Made by a program: the position numbers and the translations under genes. The notes under the pieces are model-generated. The model saw nothing but the letters and a program-made list of their open reading frames with translations. It had not been told where the DNA came from and searched no databases. Positions 16,201-24,227 of a DNA stretch of 26,007 nucleotides are shown piece after piece. The DNA is from CAZRUA01 sp964603125 (lineage in GTDB: Bacteria > Bacteroidota > Bacteroidia > B-17B0 > Aurantibacillaceae). Numbering within the stretch: position 1 is the first letter of the stretch; each line of letters opens with the position of its first letter. The stretch is taken from positions 1 to 26,007 of the forward strand of contig CAZRUA010000048.1 of assembly GCA_964603125.1 (NCBI GenBank), read 5' to 3'.

Positions 16201-17859
16201 GCAACAACTAACTTAACAAGTTTACCAACAACATTTACTTACCAATGGAAATTGAATGGAGCTAATGTTGGTACTAACACGGCAACCTATACATTAAACA
16301 GTCCTGTGGCTGGCGATCAAATTTCTTGTATAGTAACAAATTCTGGTAGCCTGTGTACGCTAGTATCTTCAGCTACTTCAAGCACCATTACATTAACTGC
16401 TTCAAATGTTTCTCCAAGCGTTTCTATAGCAAGTCCGCAATCAACTCTTTGTGCAGGAAGTAGTATTACATTAAATGCTAGTCCAACCAACGGAGGATCT
16501 GCACCAACTTACCAGTGGAAAGTGAATGGAACTAATGCAGGAACAAACAGCTCAACCTTTACTTCATCTACGCTAACAAATGGTGATGTGGTAACCTGTG
16601 TAATGACATCTAATGCGAATTGTTTATCAACTCCAACAGCAACATCAAATACTTATACAGTTGCTATAACAGCTATCCCAACAATCACAAGCACTAGCCC
16701 TGGATCGAACTGTGGCTTTGGAACCATTACACTTAGCGCAAATCCAAGTGCAGGTTCTATCAATTGGTATGCTGTACCCTCTGGAGGCAGCATACTTGGT
16801 AGCGGAACTTCATTTGTTACACCAGCCTTAAGTACAACAACTACCTATTATGCCGAAGCTATTAACAATGGTTGCGTATCATCAAATAGAACAGCTGTAG
16901 TAGCAACTAGTAATGTAACACCAACACTAATTAGCAATCAGAGTGCTGCTTCCTGTGGCCCAGCATCATTAACAATAGGTGCTACTAGTACATCGGGTAC
17001 AATTAGTTGGTATGATGCAAGTGTTGGTGGAAATTTAATATCCACAGGAACTAGTTACACCACGCCACTATTAAGCACCACAACCTATTATTACGCAGAA
17101 GCTAGCGAAAATGGTTGTACAAATCCTTCTCGCATGATGGTTCAAGCTTTAATTGAAATCCTACCAACAATTACTTCTGTAACCAACGGCTCTGTTTGTG
17201 GAACTAACTCTGTAAACATATTTGCATCTCCGTCAAATGGTGATATAAATTGGTATGATGCGCCTACGGGTGGTAATTTGTTGTTAGCCTCTAACGGAAC
17301 ATATACTACACCTGTTCTATCAGCTACTACTTCATATTACGCTGAAGCAGTTTACAACTCATGTGTATCAACCAGCAGAACAATGGTTATTGCAGCGGTT
17401 AATCCATTACCAGATGTAACGGTAACACAAAGCGGCCCAACAATTACTTCAAATCAAACAGGTGCAATATATCAATGGATTGAATGTGTGTCTGAGAATC
17501 CAATTATTGGGGAAACTGGCCCAAGCTTTACTGCAACAGTTGATGGTAGTTATGCCGTTAATATTGATTTAAATGGCTGCACTTCAACTTCACCATGCGT
17601 AAATATTACTACAGTTGGCGTAATTGAGAATGAAGAACTTAAGAATATATTACAAATTTATCCAAACCCAAGTAATGGTAATTTCATAATTAACTCAAGT
17701 GTTGAGAACATGAACTATACAATTATAAACATATTAGGTAAAACAATTAAGACAGGCAGATTCTCAACAGGAAATAATTTAATACAATTAACTGAAGAAA
17801 GCAATGGTATATATTTTATCCAAACAAATGGAGTAACATATAAACTTATCAAAAACTAA
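13273..17859 (+). CDS. Giant T9SS-secreted adhesin-like protein with PKD-like and Ig-like repeats
   Basis: A 1528-residue cell-surface protein. The signal peptide ends at AYSQ (about residue 23); the ATG three codons later (13282) is an equally good start. Residues about 25-490 hold SBBP-type propeller repeats with GGTGDE and GGVGNDV turns. Residue 495 begins a Cys-containing Ig-like domain of the CHU_C-associated type (NIKWYTSPTGG, TTTTYY). Four PKD-like domains follow at about 577-953 (repeated NVTGESTT and YSVTP). Then come two Ig-like domains (954-1134, QWKLNG and QWKVNG) and three more CHU_C-type domains (1135-1378, NWY/SWYDA, TTYYAEA). After a spacer (QWIECV), residues 1456-1528 form a T9SS type A sorting domain (IYPNPSNGNF, ending KLIKN). 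It should be exported by the type IX system and attached or released at the surface. It leads a tight group with the LamG lipoprotein 17 bp downstream. Confidence 0.93.
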   Translation: MHIMKKIFLVALLWAMFLSAYSQRTSWFRLLNSTGSSCEINDVYSVTNVGGGVFVLGTFTGSININPGGTATNITSAGGTDFFLAYYDQAGILVSHKTYGGTGDEAGVAMDYKTSSPTRLIVTGTFSSSNLDFNPGGTAITKTPAGGKDVFIISTYVSGVTFVTSWAQTFGNTNDDNVNDLKLQKLASSDSILVCGSFSTLTDFVGNTNSISYGGTDGYLLKLDMNGNYKWVKKIGGVGNDVCRAIACKPSTGDIYIISDIASASTTFDNGSGNSTSGTFSGTTNNFIVTAFNAAGTSVSWYRNFGGNSYAKSIYAGTNVTLAGEFFNSFDLNPTAGTQMSGSTPTSVRQIFVTNLSSTGTYVDAYHATSASNAYIFDLVEFGSNYHIIGTSSGNTDLNYPANASNELTDAQLAGFYLELNSSLDYVTSSTNFTETTTATSDVRDLTVDGYGDVILGGKVTFTGSLDVLPLSLGGIQSSVSPSGTDGFVQKITNCTTPTLNVSDGSRCGTGTVFLSAGGTSAANIKWYTSPTGGAVLSTGYNYTTPSLSTTTTYYVQIVTSTCASDILPVVATINPIPTMTSAISKTICTNSSVALNLTSSIPSSYTWYALPNSNVTGESTTVQSGAAINNTLTNTSSTNQTVTYSITPTSTVGGCDGTSQTVNVTVILPPTMTSVNQTSICSGTSVGLNLTASSPSTFSWVATTTPVVTGESNTSQTGSTLSDILTSSGSLPQVTVYYTVTPSSSVATGCAGTPQNVTVYVKATPVVTSANSKTVCSGTSVNLALTQTHSGGSFSWVAASNANVTGESTTQQSSSSINDVLTLSSATGQTLVYSVTPSNSGCIGTAQSVNISVNPAPAMTSATSASVCSGSTLGINLTANQANTTFSWVASANSTVNGESTTPQNTALINNLLSLVNSGSGAQTVNYSVTPTNSTTGCSGTPQNLAVTVNVSHPITANISASSTTVCSATPITFSATTNLTSLPTTFTYQWKLNGANVGTNTATYTLNSPVAGDQISCIVTNSGSLCTLVSSATSSTITLTASNVSPSVSIASPQSTLCAGSSITLNASPTNGGSAPTYQWKVNGTNAGTNSSTFTSSTLTNGDVVTCVMTSNANCLSTPTATSNTYTVAITAIPTITSTSPGSNCGFGTITLSANPSAGSINWYAVPSGGSILGSGTSFVTPALSTTTTYYAEAINNGCVSSNRTAVVATSNVTPTLISNQSAASCGPASLTIGATSTSGTISWYDASVGGNLISTGTSYTTPLLSTTTYYYAEASENGCTNPSRMMVQALIEILPTITSVTNGSVCGTNSVNIFASPSNGDINWYDAPTGGNLLLASNGTYTTPVLSATTSYYAEAVYNSCVSTSRTMVIAAVNPLPDVTVTQSGPTITSNQTGAIYQWIECVSENPIIGETGPSFTATVDGSYAVNIDLNGCTSTSPCVNITTVGVIENEELKNILQIYPNPSNGNFIINSSVENMNYTIINILGKTIKTGRFSTGNNLIQLTEESNGIYFIQTNGVTYKLIKN

Positions 17860-17876
17860 ATACAAAAACATAAATC

Positions 17877-18647
17877 ATGAAAAATAAATTATACATAAGC
17901 TTCTCACTTGCATTATTAGTAAGTATAACAGCTTGCAAAAAAGACAAAAAACCAACTACTAATACCACAAACACTTCAAGCTCCACAGATACTGTGGGAT
18001 TAATATTTGCATATAATTTTAACTCAAACTTGAACGATACATCCGCCAACAATAACAATATAAACCAAAGTAATAGCAATAATTATTACTTCACATCAGA
18101 CAGAAACGGTTCAGCTAATAAAGCCATTATGTTTAACGGAAATGGAAAACTAGCTTTATCTGTTAATCAATCGTACAAGGTTGGATTTCCTTTTACATTA
18201 TCATTTTGGCTAAATGTACCCGATTCCGCAGCTAATAATCGTTTTTTCTATTCAGATGATAACAGTACTTATTATGGTTTTTGGGCCCAAACATCCCCAA
18301 CAACACCCGGTAAAATAACATTCACATTTGGAAATGGTGGTGGATCTGGATCTAATAACCGAAATACAGCAGTTTCATCATTATCAATAACAAATAACAC
18401 ATGGCATCATGTGATGGGCGTATTTAAAAACGCGAATGATTTTGATATTTACATAAACGGAGTAAAAGATCCTGCAATCACTTATAGCGGTAGTGCTACA
18501 AACTTAGTTTACTCTAGTTCAAACGGCTTTATAGGTGCATTACCTTATTTGCCGCAATATTTAAATGGAAAGATGGATAATGTTAAACTATGGAAGAAGG
18601 CGTTAAACTCAACACAAGCAAATGCTGAATTCATTAAAAACGATTAA
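17877..18647 (+). CDS. LamG-domain lipoprotein
   Basis: A 256-residue lipoprotein. The signal is MKNKLYISFSLALLVSITAC with lipobox ITAC and Cys20 as the lipid site, followed by a basic KKDKK and a Ser/Thr/Asn-rich linker. Residues about 43-250 form a concanavalin-like LamG (Laminin_G_3) domain: the AYNF opening, AIMFNGNGKLALS, PFTLSFWLN, NTWHHVMGVF, IYINGVKD and MDNVKLWKKALN are all hallmark strands. Such domains bind glycans or proteins; none of the residues names the ligand. The gene starts 17 bp after the large T9SS adhesin and ends 11 bp before a secreted 459-residue protein, so all three are probably co-transcribed and meet at the outer membrane. Two sequence blocks rich in Asn are low-complexity. 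Confidence 0.88.
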   Translation: MKNKLYISFSLALLVSITACKKDKKPTTNTTNTSSSTDTVGLIFAYNFNSNLNDTSANNNNINQSNSNNYYFTSDRNGSANKAIMFNGNGKLALSVNQSYKVGFPFTLSFWLNVPDSAANNRFFYSDDNSTYYGFWAQTSPTTPGKITFTFGNGGGSGSNNRNTAVSSLSITNNTWHHVMGVFKNANDFDIYINGVKDPAITYSGSATNLVYSSSNGFIGALPYLPQYLNGKMDNVKLWKKALNSTQANAEFIKND

Positions 18648-18658
18648 AATTAAAAACT

Positions 18659-20038
18659 ATGAAATATATTCTCACACTAATTTGTTTTGTGCAGTTAAAT
18701 AGCTATGCACAAATTGGAGGTCTTTTAAATAAAGCCAAAGATTTAACTAAAAAAGATTCGAAAAAGGATTCAGAAACTAAAGATGAAAAACTTGATTATT
18801 CCTCAAATTTTTACGCACAATATAGCGAAAGAATATCTTCGGCATTAAGTAAAAATCAACAGATAAAATACAGAATCGAAAAACTACAAGCTGTCAATGT
18901 TGACACATTAAAAAATAGTTTGTTGTACTACGAAAATAACAAAAAAAAGTTTTCGGGAGATGCTGCAATTTATGCCGAGGCCTTAAAAGAAGATGTTACT
19001 AATTTTGACAAGGACTTTGATGAATTTGTTTTACCTGACATAAACTCCTTTATTGGTAAAAAGAATGACATCTATGCACTTGACTTTTACACCCAATCTG
19101 CTAACTATATTGAGCTAATTAATGTTTCAAAAAAAATGTATAAAGGGCCAAACGATCTAAATGGAGTTGTAAACAAAATAGAAACAGCAAAAAAGGAATG
19201 TGCTGCAAAATTAGTTGCTGATGGCAAAATAACATGTGCCGAACAATTGGAACATTTATGGGAATTTAGATTTTCCTCTGGAGATGACGGCTGTTTAAAA
19301 GGAACTGTAAATGAAATCATCAAAAATTCGATAGATAATGGTGTATATGTTTATTTAAGCACCGAAAATTTAGTAAGAGGCTATAGTATGAACTCAATAA
19401 GACTCAATATTTATATAGATGATGAAAAAATTAGCTCGATAAATATCGACAAAGATTATTATAGCGAAACAAAAAACGGCTGGATAAGAACTCTACTAAT
19501 ACCAGGGCTTAAAAATTTTGATAAAAGAAGCAGTTACCCTTCGCAATTAGCTGGTTATAAAAAACTTAAAAAAAATTGCAAAATCACTGTTAAATCCGAA
19601 TCTAAAGAAACATGGCAAGCTTCTTTTAACTATGATATTTCAGCTTATTCAGGAACGGTAGATGAGTACTTTAATAAAATAGAAATGGAATATTACAAAA
19701 CTGTGAAATTCCCAACAAACAAATTTAAAGATGCTACACTTGAAAAAGCAGCCTTAGATTATTATAACGATGCTTGGACGAAATACAACAAGGTTAAGGG
19801 GAAAGCTTACAAAGTAGTTATTGAAGGCAATAATTGGACGCAAAAAAGAAGCAAAGTTGGCGTGCTAACTGGTAGATATACAACAGCCTATTTTGCGGTA
19901 AAAGGCGATGACGGGAACTGCTACTTTTTTGATGTTAGAATTGACCAAGCATATATTGATAATGGGAAGTACGAAAATAAAATAAGCTTTGGAAGTTTCC
20001 CATCAGAAGAAAGAATTTTATGCGAAAACGTTAAATAA
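18659..20038 (+). CDS. Secreted protein with the shared C-terminal domain, paralogue 1
   Basis: A 459-residue exported protein that I cannot assign to a known family. The signal peptide (1-18) ends SYAQ. The N-terminal part (19-180) is helical and highly charged (KDLTKKDSKKDSETK, then heptad-like stretches), the middle (about 195-330) is mixed with beta strands (GVYVYLSTEN, RLNIYIDDEKI). The last 130 residues, from YSGTVDEYFNKIE (about 330) to the end, match the C-terminal parts of the proteins at 22833 and 24228: conserved Trp in EGNNW, a G-R turn, GNC (419-421), VRIDQ and a terminal CENVK. It is 11 bp after the LamG lipoprotein gene. The conserved domain at the very C-terminus suggests a binding or assembly module. 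Function unknown. Confidence 0.8.
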   Translation: MKYILTLICFVQLNSYAQIGGLLNKAKDLTKKDSKKDSETKDEKLDYSSNFYAQYSERISSALSKNQQIKYRIEKLQAVNVDTLKNSLLYYENNKKKFSGDAAIYAEALKEDVTNFDKDFDEFVLPDINSFIGKKNDIYALDFYTQSANYIELINVSKKMYKGPNDLNGVVNKIETAKKECAAKLVADGKITCAEQLEHLWEFRFSSGDDGCLKGTVNEIIKNSIDNGVYVYLSTENLVRGYSMNSIRLNIYIDDEKISSINIDKDYYSETKNGWIRTLLIPGLKNFDKRSSYPSQLAGYKKLKKNCKITVKSESKETWQASFNYDISAYSGTVDEYFNKIEMEYYKTVKFPTNKFKDATLEKAALDYYNDAWTKYNKVKGKAYKVVIEGNNWTQKRSKVGVLTGRYTTAYFAVKGDDGNCYFFDVRIDQAYIDNGKYENKISFGSFPSEERILCENVK

Positions 20039-20103
20039 AATTCTCTGTTCATAAAAATATCTCCTATAAAATATTAAAACAAAAAATTAACTTAAAAAGG
20101 TTT

Positions 20104-20691
20104 ATGACTGATGAAAGACTATGTCCAAGTATCATAGAATATAGGGCATTTCAAGGCGCCCTATTTAAAAGAAAGCTTTACATTGAAGTTGATAATATAA
20201 CTTTAGGCTCCAAAAAAATTTACACAAAAGATATTACCGGCGTGTTAATCGGTCGTATTAATAAAATGGCAGGCAATAAAATTGCAAGTTCGAGCTACTT
20301 TTTTAAGGTGAGGGATTCAAAACAAATAATTAATGTTGGATTTGCGAAGTATGCGCTTACTACAAGTAAAATAGATTATGACATTGTATTTCAAGACATT
20401 CAGCAAATTGCAGCTATTTTAATTGCCCAACTAAAAAACCAAAAACTAGAAACATTCAAAACCACTCAGCGCGTTGATTTAGATTATAATACAATAACTT
20501 CCCAAGGTTTAATTATCAAACCACATTTCCTACAAAAAGAAGTGCTCATCACTTGGCAACAACTATCTTTCCAAAACAGAAATGGCTGTTTGGAAATAAA
20601 CAACAACAACAAAACAGTTCAAACTTTAAATTATGTTCAACATTGGAACATACATTTACTTGTTGAATTGTGTCATGCAATAAAACCCTAA
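20104..20691 (+). CDS. Cytosolic unknown, 195 aa, possible PH-like fold
   Basis: The protein has no signal peptide, no membrane segment and no family I recognise. Residues about 25-85 alternate short strands with turns (LYIEVDNITLGSKKIY, DITGVLIGRINK, SSYFFKVRD, QIINVGF), a pattern compatible with a small beta-barrel such as a bacterial PH domain; an amphipathic helix follows at about 97-112 (IQQIAAILIAQLKNQ). The C-terminal half seems to repeat a weaker version of this (VDLDYNTITSQGLIIK, EVLITWQQLSF, then a helix at LLVELCHAI), suggesting two related lobes. The ATG at 20104 is 65 bp after the preceding gene in the same direction, and a Kelch T9SS gene follows after 205 bp with its own promoter motif. 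Function unknown. Confidence 0.65.
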   Translation: MTDERLCPSIIEYRAFQGALFKRKLYIEVDNITLGSKKIYTKDITGVLIGRINKMAGNKIASSSYFFKVRDSKQIINVGFAKYALTTSKIDYDIVFQDIQQIAAILIAQLKNQKLETFKTTQRVDLDYNTITSQGLIIKPHFLQKEVLITWQQLSFQNRNGCLEINNNNKTVQTLNYVQHWNIHLLVELCHAIKP

Positions 20692-20840
20692 ATACCCAAT
20701 ACAATCTACCTATAAATTAGCATTACCCTAATTGTCGCTTTTTATTATAATACTTCCATCAAATATGTAAGGTATATAATCGGATATGAACTCAATCTGC
20801 GTAATGATAGAAAATGTAAAAAAAAAATAATTTCATTTCC

Positions 20841-20848
20841 TAGGTTTG
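20841..20848 (+). promoter_or_regulatory. Bacteroidota -7 promoter motif for the Kelch/microprotein operon
   Basis: TAGGTTTG matches TAnnTTTG exactly and lies 48 nt before the start codon at 20897. No TTG box is seen at the usual -33 distance; the upstream bases are an A-run. It would drive the Kelch gene and, given the short gaps behind it, the two microprotein genes and both C-terminal-domain paralogues. Confidence 0.5.
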
Positions 20849-20896
20849 AAAATAATTTCTAGTTAAAGCTACATACAAAAACAACAAATATCCAAC

Positions 20897-22555
20897 ATGA
20901 AATCTAAGTTTTATTTATTATTTGCAACAATAGCACTGCACTTGAGTTCACAATCACAATGTGTAATTACCTCTAACATAAGTTCTCTTCAAGGGAACAC
21001 GTTTTGCGAGCCAGCCAATGTAAATTTACAAGCAACTAATCTTAATAGTTCTGGAATGTGGACTCAAAAAAATGATTTTGATAATGGCGTTCGAGAAAGT
21101 GGCGTTTCATTTAGCATAGCCGGCAAAGGGTATTTTGGATTAGGAAGTGACGGAATAAACACTTTAGTTGACCTTTGGGAATACGATCCAATTACAGATA
21201 CTTGGAGTCAAAAGGCCAATTTTCCAGGCACCTTTAGGAATGGAGCAAGTTGTTTTACAATAAATAACAAAGCTTATATTGGTTTAGGGGTTACAGCGGG
21301 ACCTACTTTCTTAAGTGATCTTTGGGAATACGATCCTGCTTCAGATACTTGGACTCAAAAGACTAGTCTTCCAATATCTGCACTCCCAAGGGCATATGCT
21401 ACAGGGTTTAGTATAGAAAACTATGGGTATTTTGGATTAGGAAGAACTAGCTACACAGGAGGTAGTCCTTTTACCAATGATTTTTGGAGATATAATCCAA
21501 CCACTGATACATGGACTCAAGTTTCAAATTTCCCCGCTAGCGCAAGAGAAAATGCGATAAGCTTTACTATTGGTGGATTAGCCTATATTGGACAAGGTAA
21601 TGTTAATGGCGGTCCTTTTGAAAAGGACCTATGGGAATATAATCCAATAACAGATATATGGTCTCAGAAAGCTAACTACGCTAATTCTTCTGGCAGAACA
21701 AGAACAGTTGCTTTTAGTTTAAACGATAAAGGATATGTTGTAACAGGCGATGCTAGTAGTACTGGGGGATTAATATTAATGAAAGAATACAATCCTTTAA
21801 ACAATACATGGATAGTAAAAGAAAATTTTCCAGGCATTACGCGAATAGGGGCTTCTGGATTTGTAATTGATAACAAAGCCTATATAGTAGGAGGCAGAGA
21901 TTATAATACTTCCAATATAAATATTAATGAAGTACAAGAATATAACGGAACTCTTATCTATTTATGGTCAACAGGCGAAAATACCAAAAATATTATTGTC
22001 AACTCAACAGGGCAATACTCTGTAAATATTACAGATCCAAATGGTTGTAGCGCCTCTGCCAATATTACAATTAATGTAAATCCCTTACCAGATATAGGAT
22101 TAACTGTAAACAACACTACATTAACTGTTAATGAAATCGGGGCTACTTATCAATGGTATCAATGTGTAACTAGCCCTCCTCCGGCAGGCTTAATCATGAT
22201 ACCAGGAGAAACAAATCAATCGTTTACAGCAACATCAAATGGAGATTATGCAGCAATAGTAACAACTTCAAATGGTTGTGTTGACACAACGGAATGTTCA
22301 AGTATCACTACTGTAGGAATAAATGAACTTGATAATAAAAACAATTCCATCGCCTTTCCAAATCCGAGCAACGGAAAATTTAATTTACAAACAACAGAAA
22401 AAGGAATTTATTTTATAATGGATGCACTAGGTAATATTATTAAAACACTTGATATACAGGAAAATAAAAGTAACACTGAAATACTAATAAGTACTAATGG
22501 CGTGTACTTCATCGTTGGTCCTAACTCAAGGCAAAAAATAATTATAGGAAAATAA
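20897..22555 (+). CDS. Kelch-repeat T9SS surface protein
   Basis: A 552-residue secreted protein. The signal peptide ends about residue 20 (LSSQSQ). Residues about 54-350 form a Kelch beta-propeller of roughly six blades; each blade ends in the pattern (W/K)EY(D/N)P...DTW(S/T)QK, seen near residues 94, 145, 200, 252 and 295, with GG/GLG turns between. A Cys-containing Ig-like/SprB-type region follows (residues about 350-470, LYLWSTGENTKNI, YQWYQCV), then a T9SS type A sorting domain at about 485-552 (AFPNPSNGKFN ... GIYFIMDALGNIIKT). Kelch propellers are protein or glycan binding platforms; the ligand is unknown. The microprotein gene starts 26 bp after its stop codon, so a common transcript with the downstream genes is likely. 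It carries its own -7 promoter motif. Confidence 0.92.
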   Translation: MKSKFYLLFATIALHLSSQSQCVITSNISSLQGNTFCEPANVNLQATNLNSSGMWTQKNDFDNGVRESGVSFSIAGKGYFGLGSDGINTLVDLWEYDPITDTWSQKANFPGTFRNGASCFTINNKAYIGLGVTAGPTFLSDLWEYDPASDTWTQKTSLPISALPRAYATGFSIENYGYFGLGRTSYTGGSPFTNDFWRYNPTTDTWTQVSNFPASARENAISFTIGGLAYIGQGNVNGGPFEKDLWEYNPITDIWSQKANYANSSGRTRTVAFSLNDKGYVVTGDASSTGGLILMKEYNPLNNTWIVKENFPGITRIGASGFVIDNKAYIVGGRDYNTSNININEVQEYNGTLIYLWSTGENTKNIIVNSTGQYSVNITDPNGCSASANITINVNPLPDIGLTVNNTTLTVNEIGATYQWYQCVTSPPPAGLIMIPGETNQSFTATSNGDYAAIVTTSNGCVDTTECSSITTVGINELDNKNNSIAFPNPSNGKFNLQTTEKGIYFIMDALGNIIKTLDIQENKSNTEILISTNGVYFIVGPNSRQKIIIGK

Positions 22556-22581
22556 AAAACATATTTTAAAATTTTAGAATA

Positions 22582-22680
22582 ATGGATAACTCAACGCTGT
22601 ACATCTTAATAATTGTTGCCGTTTGCTCAATGACTACAATAATTATTGCACTGTCATCTAGCAAAACGAAAAAAAAGTGA
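22582..22680 (+). CDS. Membrane microprotein, 32 aa
   Basis: The frame reads ATG at 22582 to TGA at 22680. The translation opens MDNSTLY, has a hydrophobic helix of about 19 residues (LIIVAVCSMTTIIIAL) and ends in SSSKTKKK, so by the positive-inside rule it is a single-pass inner-membrane peptide with the basic tail in the cytosol. It starts 26 bp after the Kelch gene and stops 4 bp before the next small gene. Its position in an otherwise gap-free operon, plus the clean TM-plus-basic-tail design, argue that it is translated. No family is recognised. It could be a membrane anchor for a partner encoded next to it or a small regulatory or toxin-like peptide. Confidence 0.6.
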   Translation: MDNSTLYILIIVAVCSMTTIIIALSSSKTKKK

Positions 22681-22684
22681 TAAC

Positions 22685-22822
22685 ATGGAAAAATCTCAAA
22701 AAGAAACAAATACAACTCGAGCTATTAACCAAGTTAAAATCAGTGCTATTAAACAAATAAGTAATGTACTTCTAAAGTCTTTAACTTCATTCTTATCCAA
22801 ATTATTAGGAAGAACCAAATAA
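22685..22822 (+). CDS. Cationic amphipathic microprotein, 45 aa
   Basis: The frame reads ATG at 22685 to TAA at 22822, starting 4 bp after the preceding microprotein and ending 10 bp before the next gene. It opens MEKSQKETNTTRAINQ, a polar charged head, followed by a helix-prone stretch (VKISAIKQISNVLLKSLTSF, then LSKLLGRTK). On a helical wheel Leu, Ile, Val and Phe gather on one face, with Lys/Arg on the other, and there are few acidic residues. This is the look of a membrane-surface-binding or membrane-active peptide. It has no signal peptide. The tight spacing with a membrane microprotein before it and the 459-residue protein after it supports translation. No known family is recognised; toxin, anchor or adaptor are all open. 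Confidence 0.6.
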   Translation: MEKSQKETNTTRAINQVKISAIKQISNVLLKSLTSFLSKLLGRTK

Positions 22823-22832
22823 CTCAAATTTT

Positions 22833-24212
22833 ATGGAACCAAATAATAGAGCCGCAATCACATACTACAAAACATTTCAAAAGGCTTTAGAAAAAATTTC
22901 AGAAATTGATCCTTTAGCTAAATCAGCTGCATATAAGAGTCAACTTTCACAACTGGAAATAAATCTTAAAAACATAAAAAAAATTGAACCCAGCTATGAT
23001 ACTTCTGCGCTGGAAGCTGAAATAGAAAAATACAAAGGAACTATCAACTCCCAAGATAAAAACAAATCGCTCGACAAAGATTTATTAGCCTTGACTAAGG
23101 GATTTGATTACTTTGAAAAAATATTAAAAGAAACGAAACTTAATTTTGATAACATTGAAAGTCAGGTAAAAAATGCCACAGAACCTATGAATAGGGATAT
23201 TGCCATTTTTAAAAAGAATCATCCTGACTACAATACAACAGAATTTGAAACCAAAGTTTCCGATTTTCAAATAAAATTTCGTGAAAAACTTGAAGAAGCA
23301 AAATCAGGAAATACTGATGTAAATGATTTAAAAAAGGATTTAGAGTTTACAATATTATTACCCACATTAAGTTGGCGGGATTATGAAGGTGATGATTTTA
23401 TTTATGGTTCGCATAATCCTACTGGCAATCCTTACTTACCGGATTACATTTGGTCGCAAGCTGGTATTGATAAACTACAATCTATTTTAGATAGTTACCC
23501 AGATAGATTAAATCAGTTTTTGGCTAAATATAGTTTAAAGGAAATAAATGATTTATACACAGTAAATGCAGATGGTGATATACAACCTTCCAATGAAAAC
23601 TACCGTGATTATAAAACAAACACAATCGTCTCATTCATAAGAGATTTTGCAAGAGATACAAAAAACCAATTAAGTGAAGCGAAACTCCAGTTAAAGGCAT
23701 TGGAGGAAGTGGGAGATTTTGTAGTTGAAACTTTTTTTAATAAAAAAATTCACGCTTTAAGATGGATACATCTTTCCAAAATATTTAATAAGAGTACAAA
23801 AATATTAGAGATTGGAAGTAAGTATCAAGAATTATTTAATGCATATGGCAACCTTGATAACTACAAAGAAATAATTAGACAAAATAGTATAAAACGTGCT
23901 AAGTCGGTAAAAATGCCTAAGGCTGTTAATATAAACCCCGAAATTGAATCATTAGCTAAAATAGCATTTGAAAGCAAAGCTTGGAATGAAGAAGTGTTGA
24001 AAGTTATTTTATTAGGTGGAGACTGGCGTTTAGAAAGAAACAGCGATTTTATAATTGGCCGAGTATATGATGTTGCCATTGCTGCAAAACAAAAAACAGG
24101 TGTATGTATGCTCTACAATGCAACTATACGACAAGAAGATATTGGAGGCGAATTTTCTGTACCCTTTATTTCATCATACAACAGCAAAGCCATTGCAGAA
24201 GAAAATATTTAA
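22833..24212 (+). CDS. Cytosolic protein with the shared C-terminal domain, paralogue 2
   Basis: A 459-residue protein with no signal peptide (starts MEPNNRAAITYYK), unlike its two relatives. Residues 1-180 are almost wholly helical with heptads, probably a coiled coil (LEAEIEKYKGTIN, LEEAKSGNTDVNDLKKDLE). The middle (about 183-330) holds a Trp/Asp-rich block (SWRDYEGDDFIYGSHNPTG, then DYIWSQAGID) and further helices. The last 122 residues, from YGNLDNYKEI (about 338), match paralogues 1 and 3: NPEIESLAK at 368-376, Trp398 in GGDW, G-x-C at 423-425, TIRQEDIGG, and a terminal EEN in place of CEN. It is the third of four tightly packed genes and starts 10 bp after the 45-residue microprotein. 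Function unknown; its cytosolic location relative to its secreted sister is the notable point. Confidence 0.8.
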   Translation: MEPNNRAAITYYKTFQKALEKISEIDPLAKSAAYKSQLSQLEINLKNIKKIEPSYDTSALEAEIEKYKGTINSQDKNKSLDKDLLALTKGFDYFEKILKETKLNFDNIESQVKNATEPMNRDIAIFKKNHPDYNTTEFETKVSDFQIKFREKLEEAKSGNTDVNDLKKDLEFTILLPTLSWRDYEGDDFIYGSHNPTGNPYLPDYIWSQAGIDKLQSILDSYPDRLNQFLAKYSLKEINDLYTVNADGDIQPSNENYRDYKTNTIVSFIRDFARDTKNQLSEAKLQLKALEEVGDFVVETFFNKKIHALRWIHLSKIFNKSTKILEIGSKYQELFNAYGNLDNYKEIIRQNSIKRAKSVKMPKAVNINPEIESLAKIAFESKAWNEEVLKVILLGGDWRLERNSDFIIGRVYDVAIAAKQKTGVCMLYNATIRQEDIGGEFSVPFISSYNSKAIAEENI

Positions 24213-24227
24213 AACTAAAACTACCCT

